Source of the DNA: Buddleja alternifolia
Taxonomy: Eukaryota > Streptophyta > Magnoliopsida > Lamiales > Scrophulariaceae
Direction: 5' to 3'
DNA: 64,000 bases
Assembly (NCBI GenBank): GCA_019426215.1
Contig: CM033394.1
Location: 2,604,001-2,668,000 of the forward strand
A model generated the notes under the pieces. The model ran no database searches. It was not told where the DNA came from and worked only from the letters and a program-made list of their open reading frames with translations. Positions 12,801 through 23,235 of the stretch are shown here, one piece after another. The position numbers and the translations under genes were made by a program. Numbering within the stretch: the first letter of the stretch is position 1; each line of letters starts with the position of its first letter.

Positions 12801-13794
12801 CAGGTTCTTCAAAGTCAATATTTTTGAGAACCTTTTCCAGATCTTTCCGACTAATGAGGGGTATAGAATCCTCGTCATCTTCATCGCTTTTGATAGGTTG
12901 AGCCTTGGGCTTTCGAGGAGCCCGTTTCTTTGTGACAGTGGGACGCTTCACATTACGTTTGGCTTTCTCCTGATCTGGACGCTCAGCCTCCTCATCTGAC
13001 GCTGCTCGGATAACTTGGCGCTCAGAGAGAGGCTTAGCAGCACCTCCAACTTTGGGTGGATTGAAGAGATTATTGATGATTCTTGGCCCATAGAACTTAT
13101 GCTTGGCCACGGTGACTCCTGCTGAAGAGGTGCACTCTGCTCGAAAAATTAGATCACTTAAAACTAGACCATAAGGTCTGTTTGAAGTGCGTAGACTGTC
13201 TCTGAACCTGCTGAATATATAGGCGCTCCAGTTGATTTTTATCTTGAGCAGGATGGCAGTCATCATCTGGAACTGGGTTGGGTTGATTTTGTCGAAGGTT
13301 CCCACTCTGCATTCAATGTTTTTACTGCAGAAATCAGCCAAGACTCGATACCTGTTCACTATATCTTTCTTCTCAAAGTACGGTTTGTATGGAACATCAT
13401 CGTAAGCGCTAATCTGAGTCCAGACTTCTTGAATTTGTTCTTCAGTGATAGTGTCTAAAGTGGCTCCAGCATTAGGTAGAGAGAAATTCTGGGCAATAGA
13501 GGCCGCAGAGAGAGTGAACGTCTTTGATTCCTTCTTGGAGACAGGAAACAAACAAGTGATGGAAGTCTCATCGTCAGACAGTCGAGCATTTCTCCAGAAG
13601 AATTCTAGTTCTTCAGGAAACATATACGAGTATTTTGTGAGAAATTTCTGAAGCCCAGCCTCTGCTACAGAATCCATCATTTCCGTTAAATCAATTTGGG
13701 GGTTTTCATAGAGAAACTTCCAATCAACTATAAGGCCTTCAGTGACCTTAACAACAACTTCAGTGGTTCCAGCAGTAGCTTTCTTGGGTGCCAT
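9886..13794 (-). CDS. Sirevirus third ORF (env-like position), 1302 aa
   Basis: A single uninterrupted frame between pol and the 3' LTR, the position of the so-called env-like ORF of Sireviruses. The frame extends upstream to 13971, but I prefer the ATG at 13794 (MAPKKA) because the upstream 59 residues are low-complexity and look like untranslated leader. About 270 residues at the N-terminus form a conserved-looking globular part (for example INWSAYIFSRFRDSL and RPYGLVLSDLIFR). Then come basic and acidic stretches (RAPRKPKAQ, SDEDDEDS), a basic cluster (FKRRKRP), a long middle region, a predicted coiled coil near residues 1080-1140 and a second basic cluster (GEKKGEKRKSSTSK). I see no signal peptide and no hydrophobic membrane segment, so an envelope role is not supported. 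Function unknown. Confidence 0.75.
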   Translation of the reverse strand: MAPKKATAGTTEVVVKVTEGLIVDWKFLYENPQIDLTEMMDSVAEAGLQKFLTKYSYMFPEELEFFWRNARLSDDETSITCLFPVSKKESKTFTLSAASIAQNFSLPNAGATLDTITEEQIQEVWTQISAYDDVPYKPYFEKKDIVNRYRVLADFCSKNIECRVGTFDKINPTQFQMMTAILLKIKINWSAYIFSRFRDSLRTSNRPYGLVLSDLIFRAECTSSAGVTVAKHKFYGPRIINNLFNPPKVGGAAKPLSERQVIRAASDEEAERPDQEKAKRNVKRPTVTKKRAPRKPKAQPIKSDEDDEDSIPLISRKDLEKVLKNIDFEEPAVPQTQAFPAEGINVKRIFKRRKRPTAAISSEATQSDQAIAAVPISSFETPVDVHLDVDMAHIVAIAHEAAIESTNLEPDEPEIPRVQPLLALPSTTEARSEGQSDANDVVIHRHFFKLDPLKTIDHSVDYLPPAPAETFIPAGYNEESLINAENDIAKLIKFDLAVRNTLFNTASTPADEAYYTALELGKTPKHIPASVTLQAQRQGGKTPRADVDLAYYLDCGTSKPTGFALRDYNIRVYERQDKLLNPTEGLLNREGYSHSPTLVKSRENKRSANPLLLWKNKGVHAGERPASLTEMIQLETDAYFDCVWNANYQPDRYRFESICDIHHQGFRAILNAGTEYCMTEIRWAEAYMGDTYKFEDLVSAPHLFRIGIHDKKTKFARYMLTQRQHRLGPVLKLPLIRHQPEHRLRQALHKLANSSLRFADQASTSGSSPLSCLNFTPSHCEDNFSFMMAIMPPVSLFDKIFTENLRQWNGSRINPFRGYPLLPSIRQEVFSHYDFVLSLLERSQALASAIYPYLEEYYRLHVPDSRKPKTLPTDRLIGFSQHYCPDALFSICQAPSKIFPTHVLDILGPMYIRALDSPIRTFIQSTYLPTLHLNELLQIATYPYADEPFASLDFRFTDFSRIESEFTAAPADTLPAPERLLELPQAPHFPSPTESDSTASTESNIAPELRGTVFDPTYQVPIESLKHTSRFKPRVSTAIPDAQPSMTECLTQIQQLSTATQASHMALTNDLQDLFKALETSLTDANHAQLLVMKEHFDQRLTTLEASVAQIATQVSLLTQHFIQTDDGNKGEKKGEKRKSSTSKDQVPPPPSKRQHIDTSLTLSTEPRYPYPSWVTTSVEASNKKETPRVLYPTLPLPSRALLEQFDIPLLRASIPEPSDPAVLALERKMSDFDQTFRICLRYIGISPEEWDKHFIAFKARQVQENKHIISKDHAAMMTLEDQITEAIRAEMTKRYKIKSRS

Positions 13795-14909
13795 TAGTGA
13801 GAAGTAGACAGAGATTACGAATGAAAATTTTTGTTTTTGAGAAAGAGAGAGAATTTTTCTTGCACGAATGTAATAGAGTATAAGAGTGTTTGTGTTTCTG
13901 CAGAAAGTGTGTTTTTTTTGAGATACTTCAATTTGAATGTTCTTTGTGTTTGAAGTTTGAGATGTTGACACGTGGAGGAATATAAATCTCAGCCATTAAA
14001 ATATAACTGTGGACGTGAATTTAGATTAAATAGGCACGGTTTCTTTTAGTAACTTTCACATATACTATTTTGAAGTTCGATTAAAAAATTTGAAACAGAG
14101 ACTTTTGATATACTGAGAGTGATACGTGTGCCCATGAAAAGCGGATACGTTCTTTATGAAAACTGTTCGGGAACCATAATTTTGAACAACTATTCAAATA
14201 CCCGCCAAAAATTTGTTAAAGCGTCCGGACCTATTCAGAATGACGCTTGAAACAATTCAGTGTTATGTGGACGCTTGAGAATCTTGAGGTTCTCTTTCAA
14301 GTAACATTTTGTGCTTTAGCGGTCATTGTAACATATAGAATTATTCCTGTGTATGAGGACACAGTTTCCCAGTACTTATCATTATGTCTTGGTAGTAGTG
14401 TTTTACTTTTGGTTTAAAATATTCAGCGCTGGTTGTATTCGTCTAAGATACATGGTAATTGTACTGACGCGTGTACATGTGCTGAACCATCTTTGAAAAA
14501 CGTGATGAGTACCCATGGGTTTTCTTGAGCGAAGGGTGAGGAATGTCAAGTCAGCATTAATTGCATTGATTGACTAATCCACTTTCTCGTTTTAGCGTAG
14601 GGTAATGTACGCTTGCTTTTAAAGGGTCTTTTTACTAAGTGCTTTAGCCGGGAATAAAGCTAAGCGTTTAGTTTATTTTGAAAGAAGTGCAGACGCTAAG
14701 ACAGATTTGTGTAATAAGCGTCAAAAGGATTTAAGTGTATGGTGCTAAGTGCGTATGACCGATGCAAGGGAAAACATTTTTGGTCATATTCACTTAAGTA
14801 TAGTTAGCTCTTTTAAGGTTCCCCCTATGTAGGTTCCCCATAAATTTCATAACATACAGTGAATTCCCCCTAAATTTCATGCCTAACAAAAGTATGATGT
14901 TTCGAATGA
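13795..14909 (-). other. Spacer between Sirevirus pol and third ORF
   Basis: About 1.1 kb without a coding frame. It presumably holds the leader or splice acceptor region for the third ORF. It is rich in the hexamer family RCGCTT/AAGCGY seen throughout this element, for example near 14225, 14250, 14270, 14610 and 14690-14725. Confidence 0.6.
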
Positions 14910-17900
14910 TTAAGCATTTAGATCAATCATACCTAGTTCACTTCTTAAAGTGAGAAAACGTTGTTCGTTAAGCGCTTTGGTGAAGATATCTGCCAGTTGC
15001 TTTTCTGTACCAATGAAGTGCATGGAGATATCTTTCTTTTGAACGTGGTCACGTAGAAAGTGATAGCGAATGTCAATGTGTTTGGTTCTAGAGTGAAGAA
15101 CTGGATTTTGAGTCATTGCTAAGGCGCTTTGATTGTCACAATGGATAGGAGTTGGATCTAGGATTATTCCATAATCTCTAAGTTGTTGCCTCATCCAAAG
15201 GATCTGTGCACAACAGCTTCCAGCGGCTACATACTCAGCTTCAGCGGTGGAAGTAGCGATGGACTGTTGCTTCTTACTATGCCATGAAATTAGTCTATCA
15301 CCTAGAAATTGACATGTTCCACTAGTACTTTTTCTATCTATTTTGCATCCTGCAAAATCTGCATCTGAATAACCAATTAGTTCAAAAGGAGAATCCCTAG
15401 GATACCATAAGCCCACATTTTGTGTGCCTTTTAGGTACTTAAGGATCCTTTTAGCAGCAATTAAGTGTGATTCTCTAGGATCAGCTTGAAATCGTGCACA
15501 CATGCATACTGAGAACATAATATCAGGTCTACTAGCTGTAAGATAAAGAAGTGATCCAATAATACCTCTATAGTTAGTGATATCAATTTTCTTTCCATTA
15601 TCATCTCTATCTAGCTTAAGCGTTTGGCTCATTGGAATTTTTGAAGGTGATGCATTTTCCATACCAAATTTCTTGATCATATCTCTAGTATATTTAGTTT
15701 GATTTATGAATATGCCATTAGGGAGTTGTTTAACTTGTAATCCTAGGAAGAAAGTTAATTCACCCATCATGCTCATTTCAAATTGATCTTGCATCATCTT
15801 CGAAAATTTCTCACATAGACGCTTATTGGTAGATCCAAATATAATATCATCAACATAAATTTGAACTAGGAGAATATCTCCATTATGGGTAATTTTGAAT
15901 AACGTTGTGTCAACGCTGCCTTTTGAAAAGCCTTTACCTATAAGGAAGATAGAAAGAGTGTCATACCATGCTCGTGGTGCTTGTTTAAGACCATAGAGTG
16001 CCTTGTCCAATTTGTAAACCATGCTTTTCCCATGGTTGTTGATGAATCCTGGTGGTTGCTCCACATATACTTCTTCTTGGAGTTTACCATTCAGAAATGC
16101 ACTCTTTACGTCCATTTGATACACTGTAAATTTGTTAAATGCTGCAAACGCTAGAAACATGCGGATTGCTTCAAGACGGGCAACTGGAGCGTATGTTTCA
16201 TCAAAGTCGATGCCCTCTTCTTGACAGTATCCCTGAGCTACGAGTCTGGCTTTGTTTCTAATCACAATCCCATTCTCATCCATTTTGTTTCTATAGACCC
16301 ATCTAGTTCCAATGACCCCTTGGTGGGTTGGTCTTGGTACTAGCGTCCATACCTCATTTCTTTCAAATTGGTTTAGCTCTTCTTGCATGGCTTCTATCCA
16401 ACTTGGATCGTTAAGCGCTTCATCCACTTTCTTTGGTTCCATTTGAGATAGGAAGCTTGCAAACATGGCCTCATTTATTGTAGCGGCTCTTGTTCTAACG
16501 GGTGCTCCAATATCTCCAATAATTAGTTCTGGTGGATGGTCTCTGAGCCATTTTCTGTCTGGTTGGAACGGGTTAAGAGATTGATCTAACGTTTGATTAA
16601 ACTGTGCAGGCGCTTGACCAATTCCTTGCGTAGGCGCTTCAGTGTTTATAGTTTGAGTTTGCTCTTGATGAACATTCCCTTCATGATCATCAGCGTTTCT
16701 TGCAATGTCATCGTTGATGTCTTTACGAGTAGTCTTAGGATTAGGTACAATGATTTCATTATCTTCATCAATATCACTATCATCACACAGATTGATTTGT
16801 GACGCTTGTTGAGATAAATCTTCAATTCCTGCATCATTAATATTAACCTTACTCGGTTCTTGGTTAGCATCATCAAACACAACATGAATGGATTCTTCAA
16901 CCTTCGATTTGACTTTATTTAAGATGCGAAAGCTCTTTCCATTTTTGGCGTAACCTAGAAAGATTCCTTCATCTGCTTTAGGATCAAATGTCTTTAGGCT
17001 TTGGGAACCATTGTTATGAATGAAACATTTTGAACCAAATACATGAAAGTATGAAACATTCGGCTTACGTCCCTTCCATAACTCATATGGAGTCTTTTCA
17101 TGTTGCTTATTGATCATACACCGGTTCTGAGTGTAGCAAGCAGTGTTGATAGCTTCGGCCCACAACCTTTGAGGCATCTTAGACTCGGCTAACATAGTCC
17201 TAGCGGCTTCTTTAAGCGTTCTGTTCCGTCGTTCAGCAACTCCATTTTGTTGAGGTGTTCTAGGTGCTGAATACTCATGAAGTATTCCAAAGTCTTTACA
17301 AAATTTCTCAACAATATGGTTAGTAAATTCAGTTCCTCTATCACTTCTAATTCTTGTCACTTTTAGATCTTTTGAGTTTTGTAGTTGACGAATTAGAGAG
17401 GTGAGCTTGGCACTAGTTTCATCTTTAGATGCTAGAAATTCTACCCATGTATAGCGTGAAAAATCATCAACTATTACTAGTGAATACTTTTTACCACTAA
17501 CGCTCATGATTTGAATAGGACCAAACAAATCTAAATGTAGTAATTCAAGTATTCGAGAGGTCGATAGATGAAGCTTCTTCTTAAAAGATGATTTAACTTG
17601 TTTACCCATTTGACAAGCATCACATAAGCGATCTTTATTAAAGGAACCTTTAGGTAATCCCTCTACGAGATTTAGAGATATTAATTGAGAGATTGTTTTG
17701 AAATTGAGGTGATTCATTTTTCTGTGCCATAACCAACCTAATTCGTTTTGATTCTTAGCTACGAAACATGTAGGGTTGTTATCTAATGTTGAATCCCAAT
17801 CTACTAAGTATACATTGTTTGTTCTTCTTCCTTTTAATTTAGTAGATCCTGTCTTAACATCGATTATCTCGCACAAGTCACTAGAAAATTTAATTTCAAA

Positions 17901-18161
17901 GCCTTTATCACAGAATTGACTTATGCTTAGGAGATTATGTTTAAGACCCTCAACATAGTATACATCATTGATCATGATGTTCCCCCTATGCATGATACCT
18001 ATACCTTTAGTTTTACCTTTAGAATTATCGCCGAATATAACTTGAGGACCATTGGTTGCACGATAGTTGATCAAGAGATCCTTTGATCCAGTCATGTGTC
18101 TCGATGATCCACTATCTATGTACCATACTGAAGCGTCGGTGTTGGCTCTAGGTACCTGCAT
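14910..18161 (-). CDS. pol: Sirevirus pol polyprotein (protease, integrase, RT, RNase H), 1083 aa
   Basis: An intact frame. The aspartic protease motif [13 protein letters not shown] is at residues 13-25. The integrase zinc-binding HHCC region includes HRKMNH and CDACQMGKQ (about 145-190). The integrase core shows the catalytic D, D, E in [16 protein letters not shown] and [10 protein letters not shown]. Reverse transcriptase follows ([17 protein letters not shown] near residue 770), then RNase H (DADFAGC near 930, AEAEYVAA). The order INT-RT-RH defines Ty1/copia. The start ATG lies 15 nt after the gag-tail stop in a different frame, with an in-frame TGA just before it, so pol expression needs recoding or internal initiation. 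All catalytic motifs are present and the frame is unbroken. Confidence 0.92.
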   Translation of the reverse strand: MQVPRANTDASVWYIDSGSSRHMTGSKDLLINYRATNGPQVIFGDNSKGKTKGIGIMHRGNIMINDVYYVEGLKHNLLSISQFCDKGFEIKFSSDLCEIIDVKTGSTKLKGRRTNNVYLVDWDSTLDNNPTCFVAKNQNELGWLWHRKMNHLNFKTISQLISLNLVEGLPKGSFNKDRLCDACQMGKQVKSSFKKKLHLSTSRILELLHLDLFGPIQIMSVSGKKYSLVIVDDFSRYTWVEFLASKDETSAKLTSLIRQLQNSKDLKVTRIRSDRGTEFTNHIVEKFCKDFGILHEYSAPRTPQQNGVAERRNRTLKEAARTMLAESKMPQRLWAEAINTACYTQNRCMINKQHEKTPYELWKGRKPNVSYFHVFGSKCFIHNNGSQSLKTFDPKADEGIFLGYAKNGKSFRILNKVKSKVEESIHVVFDDANQEPSKVNINDAGIEDLSQQASQINLCDDSDIDEDNEIIVPNPKTTRKDINDDIARNADDHEGNVHQEQTQTINTEAPTQGIGQAPAQFNQTLDQSLNPFQPDRKWLRDHPPELIIGDIGAPVRTRAATINEAMFASFLSQMEPKKVDEALNDPSWIEAMQEELNQFERNEVWTLVPRPTHQGVIGTRWVYRNKMDENGIVIRNKARLVAQGYCQEEGIDFDETYAPVARLEAIRMFLAFAAFNKFTVYQMDVKSAFLNGKLQEEVYVEQPPGFINNHGKSMVYKLDKALYGLKQAPRAWYDTLSIFLIGKGFSKGSVDTTLFKITHNGDILLVQIYVDDIIFGSTNKRLCEKFSKMMQDQFEMSMMGELTFFLGLQVKQLPNGIFINQTKYTRDMIKKFGMENASPSKIPMSQTLKLDRDDNGKKIDITNYRGIIGSLLYLTASRPDIMFSVCMCARFQADPRESHLIAAKRILKYLKGTQNVGLWYPRDSPFELIGYSDADFAGCKIDRKSTSGTCQFLGDRLISWHSKKQQSIATSTAEAEYVAAGSCCAQILWMRQQLRDYGIILDPTPIHCDNQSALAMTQNPVLHSRTKHIDIRYHFLRDHVQKKDISMHFIGTEKQLADIFTKALNEQRFLTLRSELGMIDLNA

Positions 18162-18175
18162 TCAAAAGGGCAAAT

Positions 18176-18907
18176 CTAATTTCCTTTAGGTACCCATTTT
18201 GTTTTGGGTCCTTCTTTGTTAGTGACGTGAATTAGATTTTTCGGAACCCATATTTGCCTTGTCTTCACTATGGGAGAAAGATTGGCCTTCTTGGGTTTCG
18301 TTTTGAGTTGCATACTTTTTCTAGATGTATAGAAATATCCTTGATTATAGTAATAATCATAATCGTAATTATAATTATCATAGTGTTGATAATATGAACT
18401 GGATTGTTTCGGATATAGACGTTTGATTTTGTTTGGTACTGGCTTAGGATGCACTTTTGGTGCGGGACGCTTAACGTTTGATTCACTGGCAGAAAATATC
18501 TCCTTAGCTTTTTGAGCGTTTGGATATATTTTCTTTTGTGAGACATTCGCTTTGGTCTTTCCTTTGCCTGAGTCAGTGTTGACTTTATCATTAGCTTTTG
18601 TACCAGTATTTGTTGATTCATTCAGCGTTTGTCTGATTGAACTTTCTTCAACAAAGATTACACCTTTTCCTTTATTGATTGTTGTAACATTGGATGCTTT
18701 GGCTTTATAACTAAATTTATCAAAACCTAGACCGGTCTTTTCACCAAATGCCCTGGTTACTTTAGTCACATTATCTAGCGTTCTAGACGCTTTTGATAAT
18801 GAAGAGATAAGCTGCTCTGATTTGGCAATTTTAGCGACCATTTCAGCTTCTCTTTTGACTATTATATCAAGATCACCTTTTAGCTGAGTAATTTCACTCT
18901 CGAGTGA
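18176..18907 (-). pseudogene. Sirevirus gag C-terminal tail, cut off by an in-frame stop
   Basis: This segment is in the same frame as gag (20389 to 18908) and directly follows its TAA stop. The first in-frame ATG is at 18841, giving a 221-residue frame rich in Lys, Asn and Tyr (including YYQHYDNYNYDYDYYY) that ends in KWVPKGN just before pol. Because the reading frame is continuous across the stop, I read it as one longer ancestral gag interrupted by a single nonsense change. Programmed readthrough is an alternative. Confidence 0.7.
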
Positions 18908-20389
18908 TTAGTTTTTCTCAATGCACTGTTGCTGAATTTGCAACTCTGCTTTGAGCGTTAAGTTATCACTTCTGAGGTCTGAAATAATACAATGGTGATT
19001 TTGGAATAATTTGGTGGCATCTTGACAATCTGTATAATATTCCTTTACTTTGTCAAGTAATTCATCATAAGAGAGAGGATGATACAAATCAGTGGTTACC
19101 TCAGATGGTAAGTCGTTAGATGCTTCATTTTCTCTTGCCATGAGACAAATGAATGCTGAGTCCTTTGATGGTTCATCATCGCTGCTTTCATCTGATGATT
19201 CCAAGTCCTCTTCAGGCGTATAGAGAGGTTCTGATTCTGCTAGCAAGCCTTGTTGTCTCAGGTTGCTCCTGAATTGGTTTCTATCCGCGTGATCTTGCTT
19301 TGTAGGTTTAGACACACTTGGATATGGGCAATTAACTTGGAAATGCCCTGGTCTCCTGCAGTTGTAACAAAGATTGGTCTTCATCTTTTGTTCGTTTGTT
19401 AATCTTGTGGATCGTTGGTTTAACGCTGCAGGCGCTGAGAGATCTTGCTGAGAAGGAGTTTGATATTGAATTGGCGCTAGGGAGGAGGACGCAGGATAGT
19501 GAGGCGCTTGATATTGTGGTTGTATTTGAGGAAGCGCTTGATATGAACTTTGTCCTTGGTGCTTAGGACTGTTTCCCTTCTTTTCATATTTCAGGAATTT
19601 CCTGAATCTATTTAGAAGCGCCAATTCTTCTTCTTCACTTATATCCGAACCTTTTTCTTTGATAGGTTTTCCTTTGATTGATGCCATTAGCGCTCCAGAT
19701 TCGATCACTGGATTACTTACTGCATCACTGGCCGAATTCAGCTCAAACTCAAATGCTTTGAGTTCTGAAAAAGCATCTTCTGGAGTTAGGTTGTCTAGAT
19801 TGTTTGATTCTCTCATTGCAGTTGTTTTCATCAGGAATCTGCTTGGAAGACTTCTAAAGATTTTGACCACTGTTTCTCGATTTTGTAGCTCCATACCCAG
19901 AGATGTTAGTTCAGTGACAAGGGCTGTAAACCTCATGTCTAATTGCTCTAGCGTCTCATTAGGTAGCATCTTGAAGCCGTTGAATTTTTCTTTGGCAATT
20001 GATAATTTGTTTTCCTTTATTTGTGCTGAGCCACCACAAATAGTAGCCAACTTATCCCAAATTTCTTTAGTTGTATTGCATGATTTGACTTTGTTGAATA
20101 AGTTGTCATTGTCACCAATGGCTGTGTATAATGCATTCCGACCGACATTGTCTAGATTGGCTCGTCGACGCTCATCGGTGGACCATTCTTGTTTGGGCTT
20201 CTCCACATAACCGTCAGGTGTTTCTTCTGTGGCTTCGGGCGCTCTGGTGATAACTTTGTATATTTTGATTGGCCCATCTGAAATGATATCACACATTTCA
20301 TCATCACATGAACACAAATAAGTAAACGCTTTGACCTTCCAAGAGTCATAATTTGACTCGGTCAACTTGGGAATTTTAGAGAATGCCAT
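18908..20389 (-). CDS. gag: Sirevirus gag, 493 aa
   Basis: Capsid/nucleocapsid protein of the retrotransposon; it would package the genomic RNA in cytoplasmic particles. It starts MAFSKIPKLTESNYDSWK, typical of plant copia gag (a UBN2-type domain). A zinc knuckle CYNCRRPGHFQVNC lies near residue 340, preceded by a Gln/Pro/Ala-rich linker and followed by an acidic Ser-rich segment (ESSDESSDDE). It ends at a TAA followed without frame change by more gag-like sequence (18907-18176), so it may be truncated relative to active relatives. It starts about 115 bp inside the primer-binding site. Confidence 0.88.
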   Translation of the reverse strand: MAFSKIPKLTESNYDSWKVKAFTYLCSCDDEMCDIISDGPIKIYKVITRAPEATEETPDGYVEKPKQEWSTDERRRANLDNVGRNALYTAIGDNDNLFNKVKSCNTTKEIWDKLATICGGSAQIKENKLSIAKEKFNGFKMLPNETLEQLDMRFTALVTELTSLGMELQNRETVVKIFRSLPSRFLMKTTAMRESNNLDNLTPEDAFSELKAFEFELNSASDAVSNPVIESGALMASIKGKPIKEKGSDISEEEELALLNRFRKFLKYEKKGNSPKHQGQSSYQALPQIQPQYQAPHYPASSSLAPIQYQTPSQQDLSAPAALNQRSTRLTNEQKMKTNLCYNCRRPGHFQVNCPYPSVSKPTKQDHADRNQFRSNLRQQGLLAESEPLYTPEEDLESSDESSDDEPSKDSAFICLMARENEASNDLPSEVTTDLYHPLSYDELLDKVKEYYTDCQDATKLFQNHHCIISDLRSDNLTLKAELQIQQQCIEKN

Positions 20390-20501
20390 GAAGAATTAAA
20401 AATAATTTTAAAGCGACTATAAAATTTTATTTTATTTTTTTTAAAAAAATGGATCTGAACAAGCAGTTACGCTTGGAAACGCTTAGGTTTCAACTTCAAC
20501 T

Positions 20502-20513
20502 GCTCTGATACCA
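20502..20513 (-). promoter_or_regulatory. Sirevirus primer-binding site (initiator tRNA-Met type)
   Basis: The minus strand reads TGGTATCAGAGC two bases inside the 5' LTR. It is complementary to the 3' end of plant initiator tRNA-Met, the usual primer of Sireviruses. Confidence 0.9.
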
Positions 20514-20515
20514 CT

Positions 20516-22275
20516 TGTTGGTCCCAAGTGCTATACGAAAGGGTCTAGAAGGGGGGGGTTGAATAGACCCTGAAGTCTTTTTCGACTTCTTAAAAGTTCG
20601 TATCACTTTGAAGTATTTGAACGCTTGACAAGTTTAAGCGCTGGATGTGGCGCTTGAGAAACGTTAACTTAGACTCGGTGATTTCAACGCTTACCAAAGT
20701 AGGGCAGAGTTTAGTCACTAAATCAGAGTTAGCACAGCGGAAGTATTTTATAGCTTAGCGTTCGGTTAATTAATCGAAAGTAGTCGCTTAGTTGTTTTAA
20801 GACTTTATCAGAATGTATGCAATATGAATAGTAAATCAGTAAAACAATGAATGCTTAAAGAGGTAAATGACACAAGATATTTGTAAGGTTCACTGGGTGA
20901 TGTAATCCCAGCTACGTCCTTCTTCTCCTTTTATCAGGGAGGTTTTTCCACTATGATGATTATCGAAGAGTCACACAGAGACTTCTACAAGATAGAGGGA
21001 GATTGGATATGATCTCGGAACTCTTTGGTCACACAGATTTCAGCTCCACTAAAGACCTTCTATCCCCTTGCTTCTTTCACTCAGAAATGGTGCAAGTTAC
21101 TCTTGATCTCAGAACTCCTTGGTCACACAGATTTCAGCTCCAATAGAGATCAACTTCAACAAGCTTCTTTTACACAAAAATATTGCTTGCAAGTCAACCA
21201 GCTTTCTCACTCAGATGAAAGGTGTTGATGGTTTTGGTCACGGGTTTGTTTGTTTTTGGAAAGTTCAAACAACTTGGGGATATCTCAATGGTAGTATAGG
21301 TTCTTCTTAAAAAGAGATTTGAGATATGGGTGACTGTCTCGGGAATATTTGTGAAAAGCTTATATGGATATTTGGCTATGATTTTCAGTAAGCTTTTCTT
21401 TCAACAAAGTAGGTATTTTTGCTTTTTTTTGTGTGTCTTTTTTTACTTGTTTGTTGAAAGAGCTATTTATAAGGTATTGGTGGTTTTTTGTCCGTTTGAC
21501 ACGGTTGGAGTCTCGTTTCCCCAAACATTCCTTGAGTTCAGACATTTCTAACTTTGGGTATACTTAATTAGTTAGGCATGTTCTTGGTTTCATAACTTCT
21601 GACAGTTTCGGTCAAAAGAATGGCTTACCCATACGTTATAGTGCTTATATTTTAATAGCACTTATCCGACTTTTAATGCATCTTGTCTTATTTCCGTTGG
21701 AAATAATTCGTCCGTTTGATTCATGCATTTTTAAGTCTTTGGATGGTTTTGGGTTTGAGTTTTCAGGTTACGTTCTTTGTAGGTTGTGTTGGTTTAACGT
21801 TTTGGACGCTTGCTGAAGAGAATAGTTATTCTCGTGTATTGGACAGACGCTTGGACTGATCCTGAGTTTCTTCTCTTTATTTCAGACGCTTACTCTTCAA
21901 TCTTGTCTTGATGGTCTTACTGAGAATTCCGTCATTTCACTTGATGTTGAGTATTCGGCCTGAGTTATCCATTCTTAGTTTGAGCACTGGGATAGTCCTT
22001 AAAGCGTTTGACGGACGCTTCAAGATATCTTTATCTATTGTAGCTTCAGACGCTTGATCTTCACCTTCATCACTTGGTAGACTCACCCAGAATTTTCCTA
22101 AGTGATTTAGTGTCACATACTTAGTGAATTCTACAAAGATAAATACTATAAGCCTAAGATAAATAAGCTTTCAGGTACTTATACATGACATTCTATGAAA
22201 GCTTTTACACTTTTCGGGGTCTAACAGGAAGTCCTATTTGTCATCATCAAAACATCTAATATGAAATTCCTAACA
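20516..22275 (-). repeat. Sirevirus 5' LTR (1760 bp)
   Basis: Nearly identical to 7938-9700. The minus-strand TATA box CTTATAAATAG lies at about 21463-21473 and would drive transcription into gag. It contains about a dozen RCGCTT/AAGCGY motifs. Confidence 0.9.
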
Positions 22276-23045
22276 GTACTCCTTTAGAGAATGCTTTTTA
22301 GTAGCATCTTTTATTTTCTTTGCTTCTGGGTTGATAGATATAATTTTCAATGGCTCTTGATTAAATCAAGAGGTTGTGTACTGCAACGGGCTACGATAGA
22401 AGCAATTCCTCCTTCAACAAATCACTTCACACCCATATAATGTAATTTTGTGTAAACAATTGAGAAAGAAAAGAGAATGTAAAAATAGAAAAAGGTAAGA
22501 ATAGAGGCTGAAAATAGAGAGATATATAGTGAGAGAGAGAGAGAAATAGGAGAGAAGAAGAACATGTAGAAGCCGAACAAACAACTGCGGAAAAAAAAAT
22601 AAAAAAGGAACCCCCATAGATACTAAACCCGACTATAGGGCTACGCGCAACCGAAAATTATACCTTGCACACAAAATTTGAAGGAAAAAGATGACTATTC
22701 TTTTATATTAACAACAATCAAAAGAATGCCATATATACTTATATGTGTGGAATTTTTTTTTAAGATTAAAAAAAAGAAAAAAAAAAGAAAATAGGAGTTG
22801 AACAACTCGCAATTCAACGCCATGAAAATGGGTAAGAATTAAAGATGTGGAAATAATGAAAAAGAGAGAGAGAGAGAGATTTGTTGGCAAGAGTTGCTCT
22901 ACACGAAGAGTGGTGGGCTGCCATTGTTGTGAGTGGGAAGGAGAGAAGAAAAAATTTGGGAGCCGGATGGGGACGGCGATGGTAGGGGCTGGCGGAAGTG
23001 AGAGATCGTGAGGGTTGAGAGAAGAAACCCTTTAGCTTGATACTA
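22276..23045 (-). other. Internal region of TRIM copy 1 (right part)
   Basis: Continues the TRIM interior after the Sirevirus target duplication. It is purine-rich with (GA)n tracts near 22530-22550 and 22862-22880, and has no coding frame with family resemblance. It is the 5' (leader) side of the minus-oriented element. Confidence 0.6.
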
Positions 23046-23235
23046 TGTTAGATTAGAGAAAACCCCATAGGGAACTTGTATTATTGAGTAATATATTTAT
23101 AGAGTTACATAGACTTTGTAAACAAGTAAACCCTACGCTATAAACAAGGAAAAATATTCTAAGCTATAAAGATAAATACAAGGAAATCTAAAATAAGGAA
23201 ATATCCTATGCTAATCTAGAAGATATATTCTAACA

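Larger units (their letters stand above)
7938..22275 (-). mobile_element. Sirevirus-type Ty1/copia retrotransposon, 14.3 kb, young
   Basis: LTRs are 7938-9700 (3' LTR in coding sense) and 20516-22275 (5' LTR). The target duplication GTACT lies at 7933-7937 and 22276-22280. The primer-binding site TGGTATCAGAGC (initiator tRNA-Met type) is the minus strand of 20502-20513, and the polypurine tract AAAAAGGGGGAAAT is the minus strand of about 9701-9714. Gene order on minus is gag (20389-18908), gag tail (18907-18176), pol (18161-14910), then a large third ORF (13794-9886). By eye the LTRs differ by about ten substitutions plus small indels over about 1.76 kb, so insertion is recent. The size, third ORF and pol sequence type fit the Sirevirus lineage. 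Confidence 0.9.
7657..23235 (-). mobile_element. TRIM-like non-autonomous LTR element, copy 1 (split by Sirevirus)
   Basis: LTRs lie at 7657-7862 and 23046-23235, both beginning TGTTAGATTAGAG and ending CTAACA. The 5-bp target duplication ATATC is at 7652-7656 and 23236-23240. Orientation is minus: next to the left LTR a purine tract (reverse complement of CTCCCCGC) sits where a polypurine tract belongs, and next to the right LTR a degenerate TGGTATC-like primer-binding site is present. Without the nested Sirevirus the element is about 1.24 kb with about 0.84 kb of internal sequence and no recognisable gag or pol. It is related to the copy at 51776-54668. Confidence 0.85.

Noticed and set aside
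13795..13971. N-terminal extension (59 residues) of the Sirevirus third ORF
   Set aside because: Low-complexity sequence upstream of a good MAPKKA start. More likely untranslated leader that happens to stay open.
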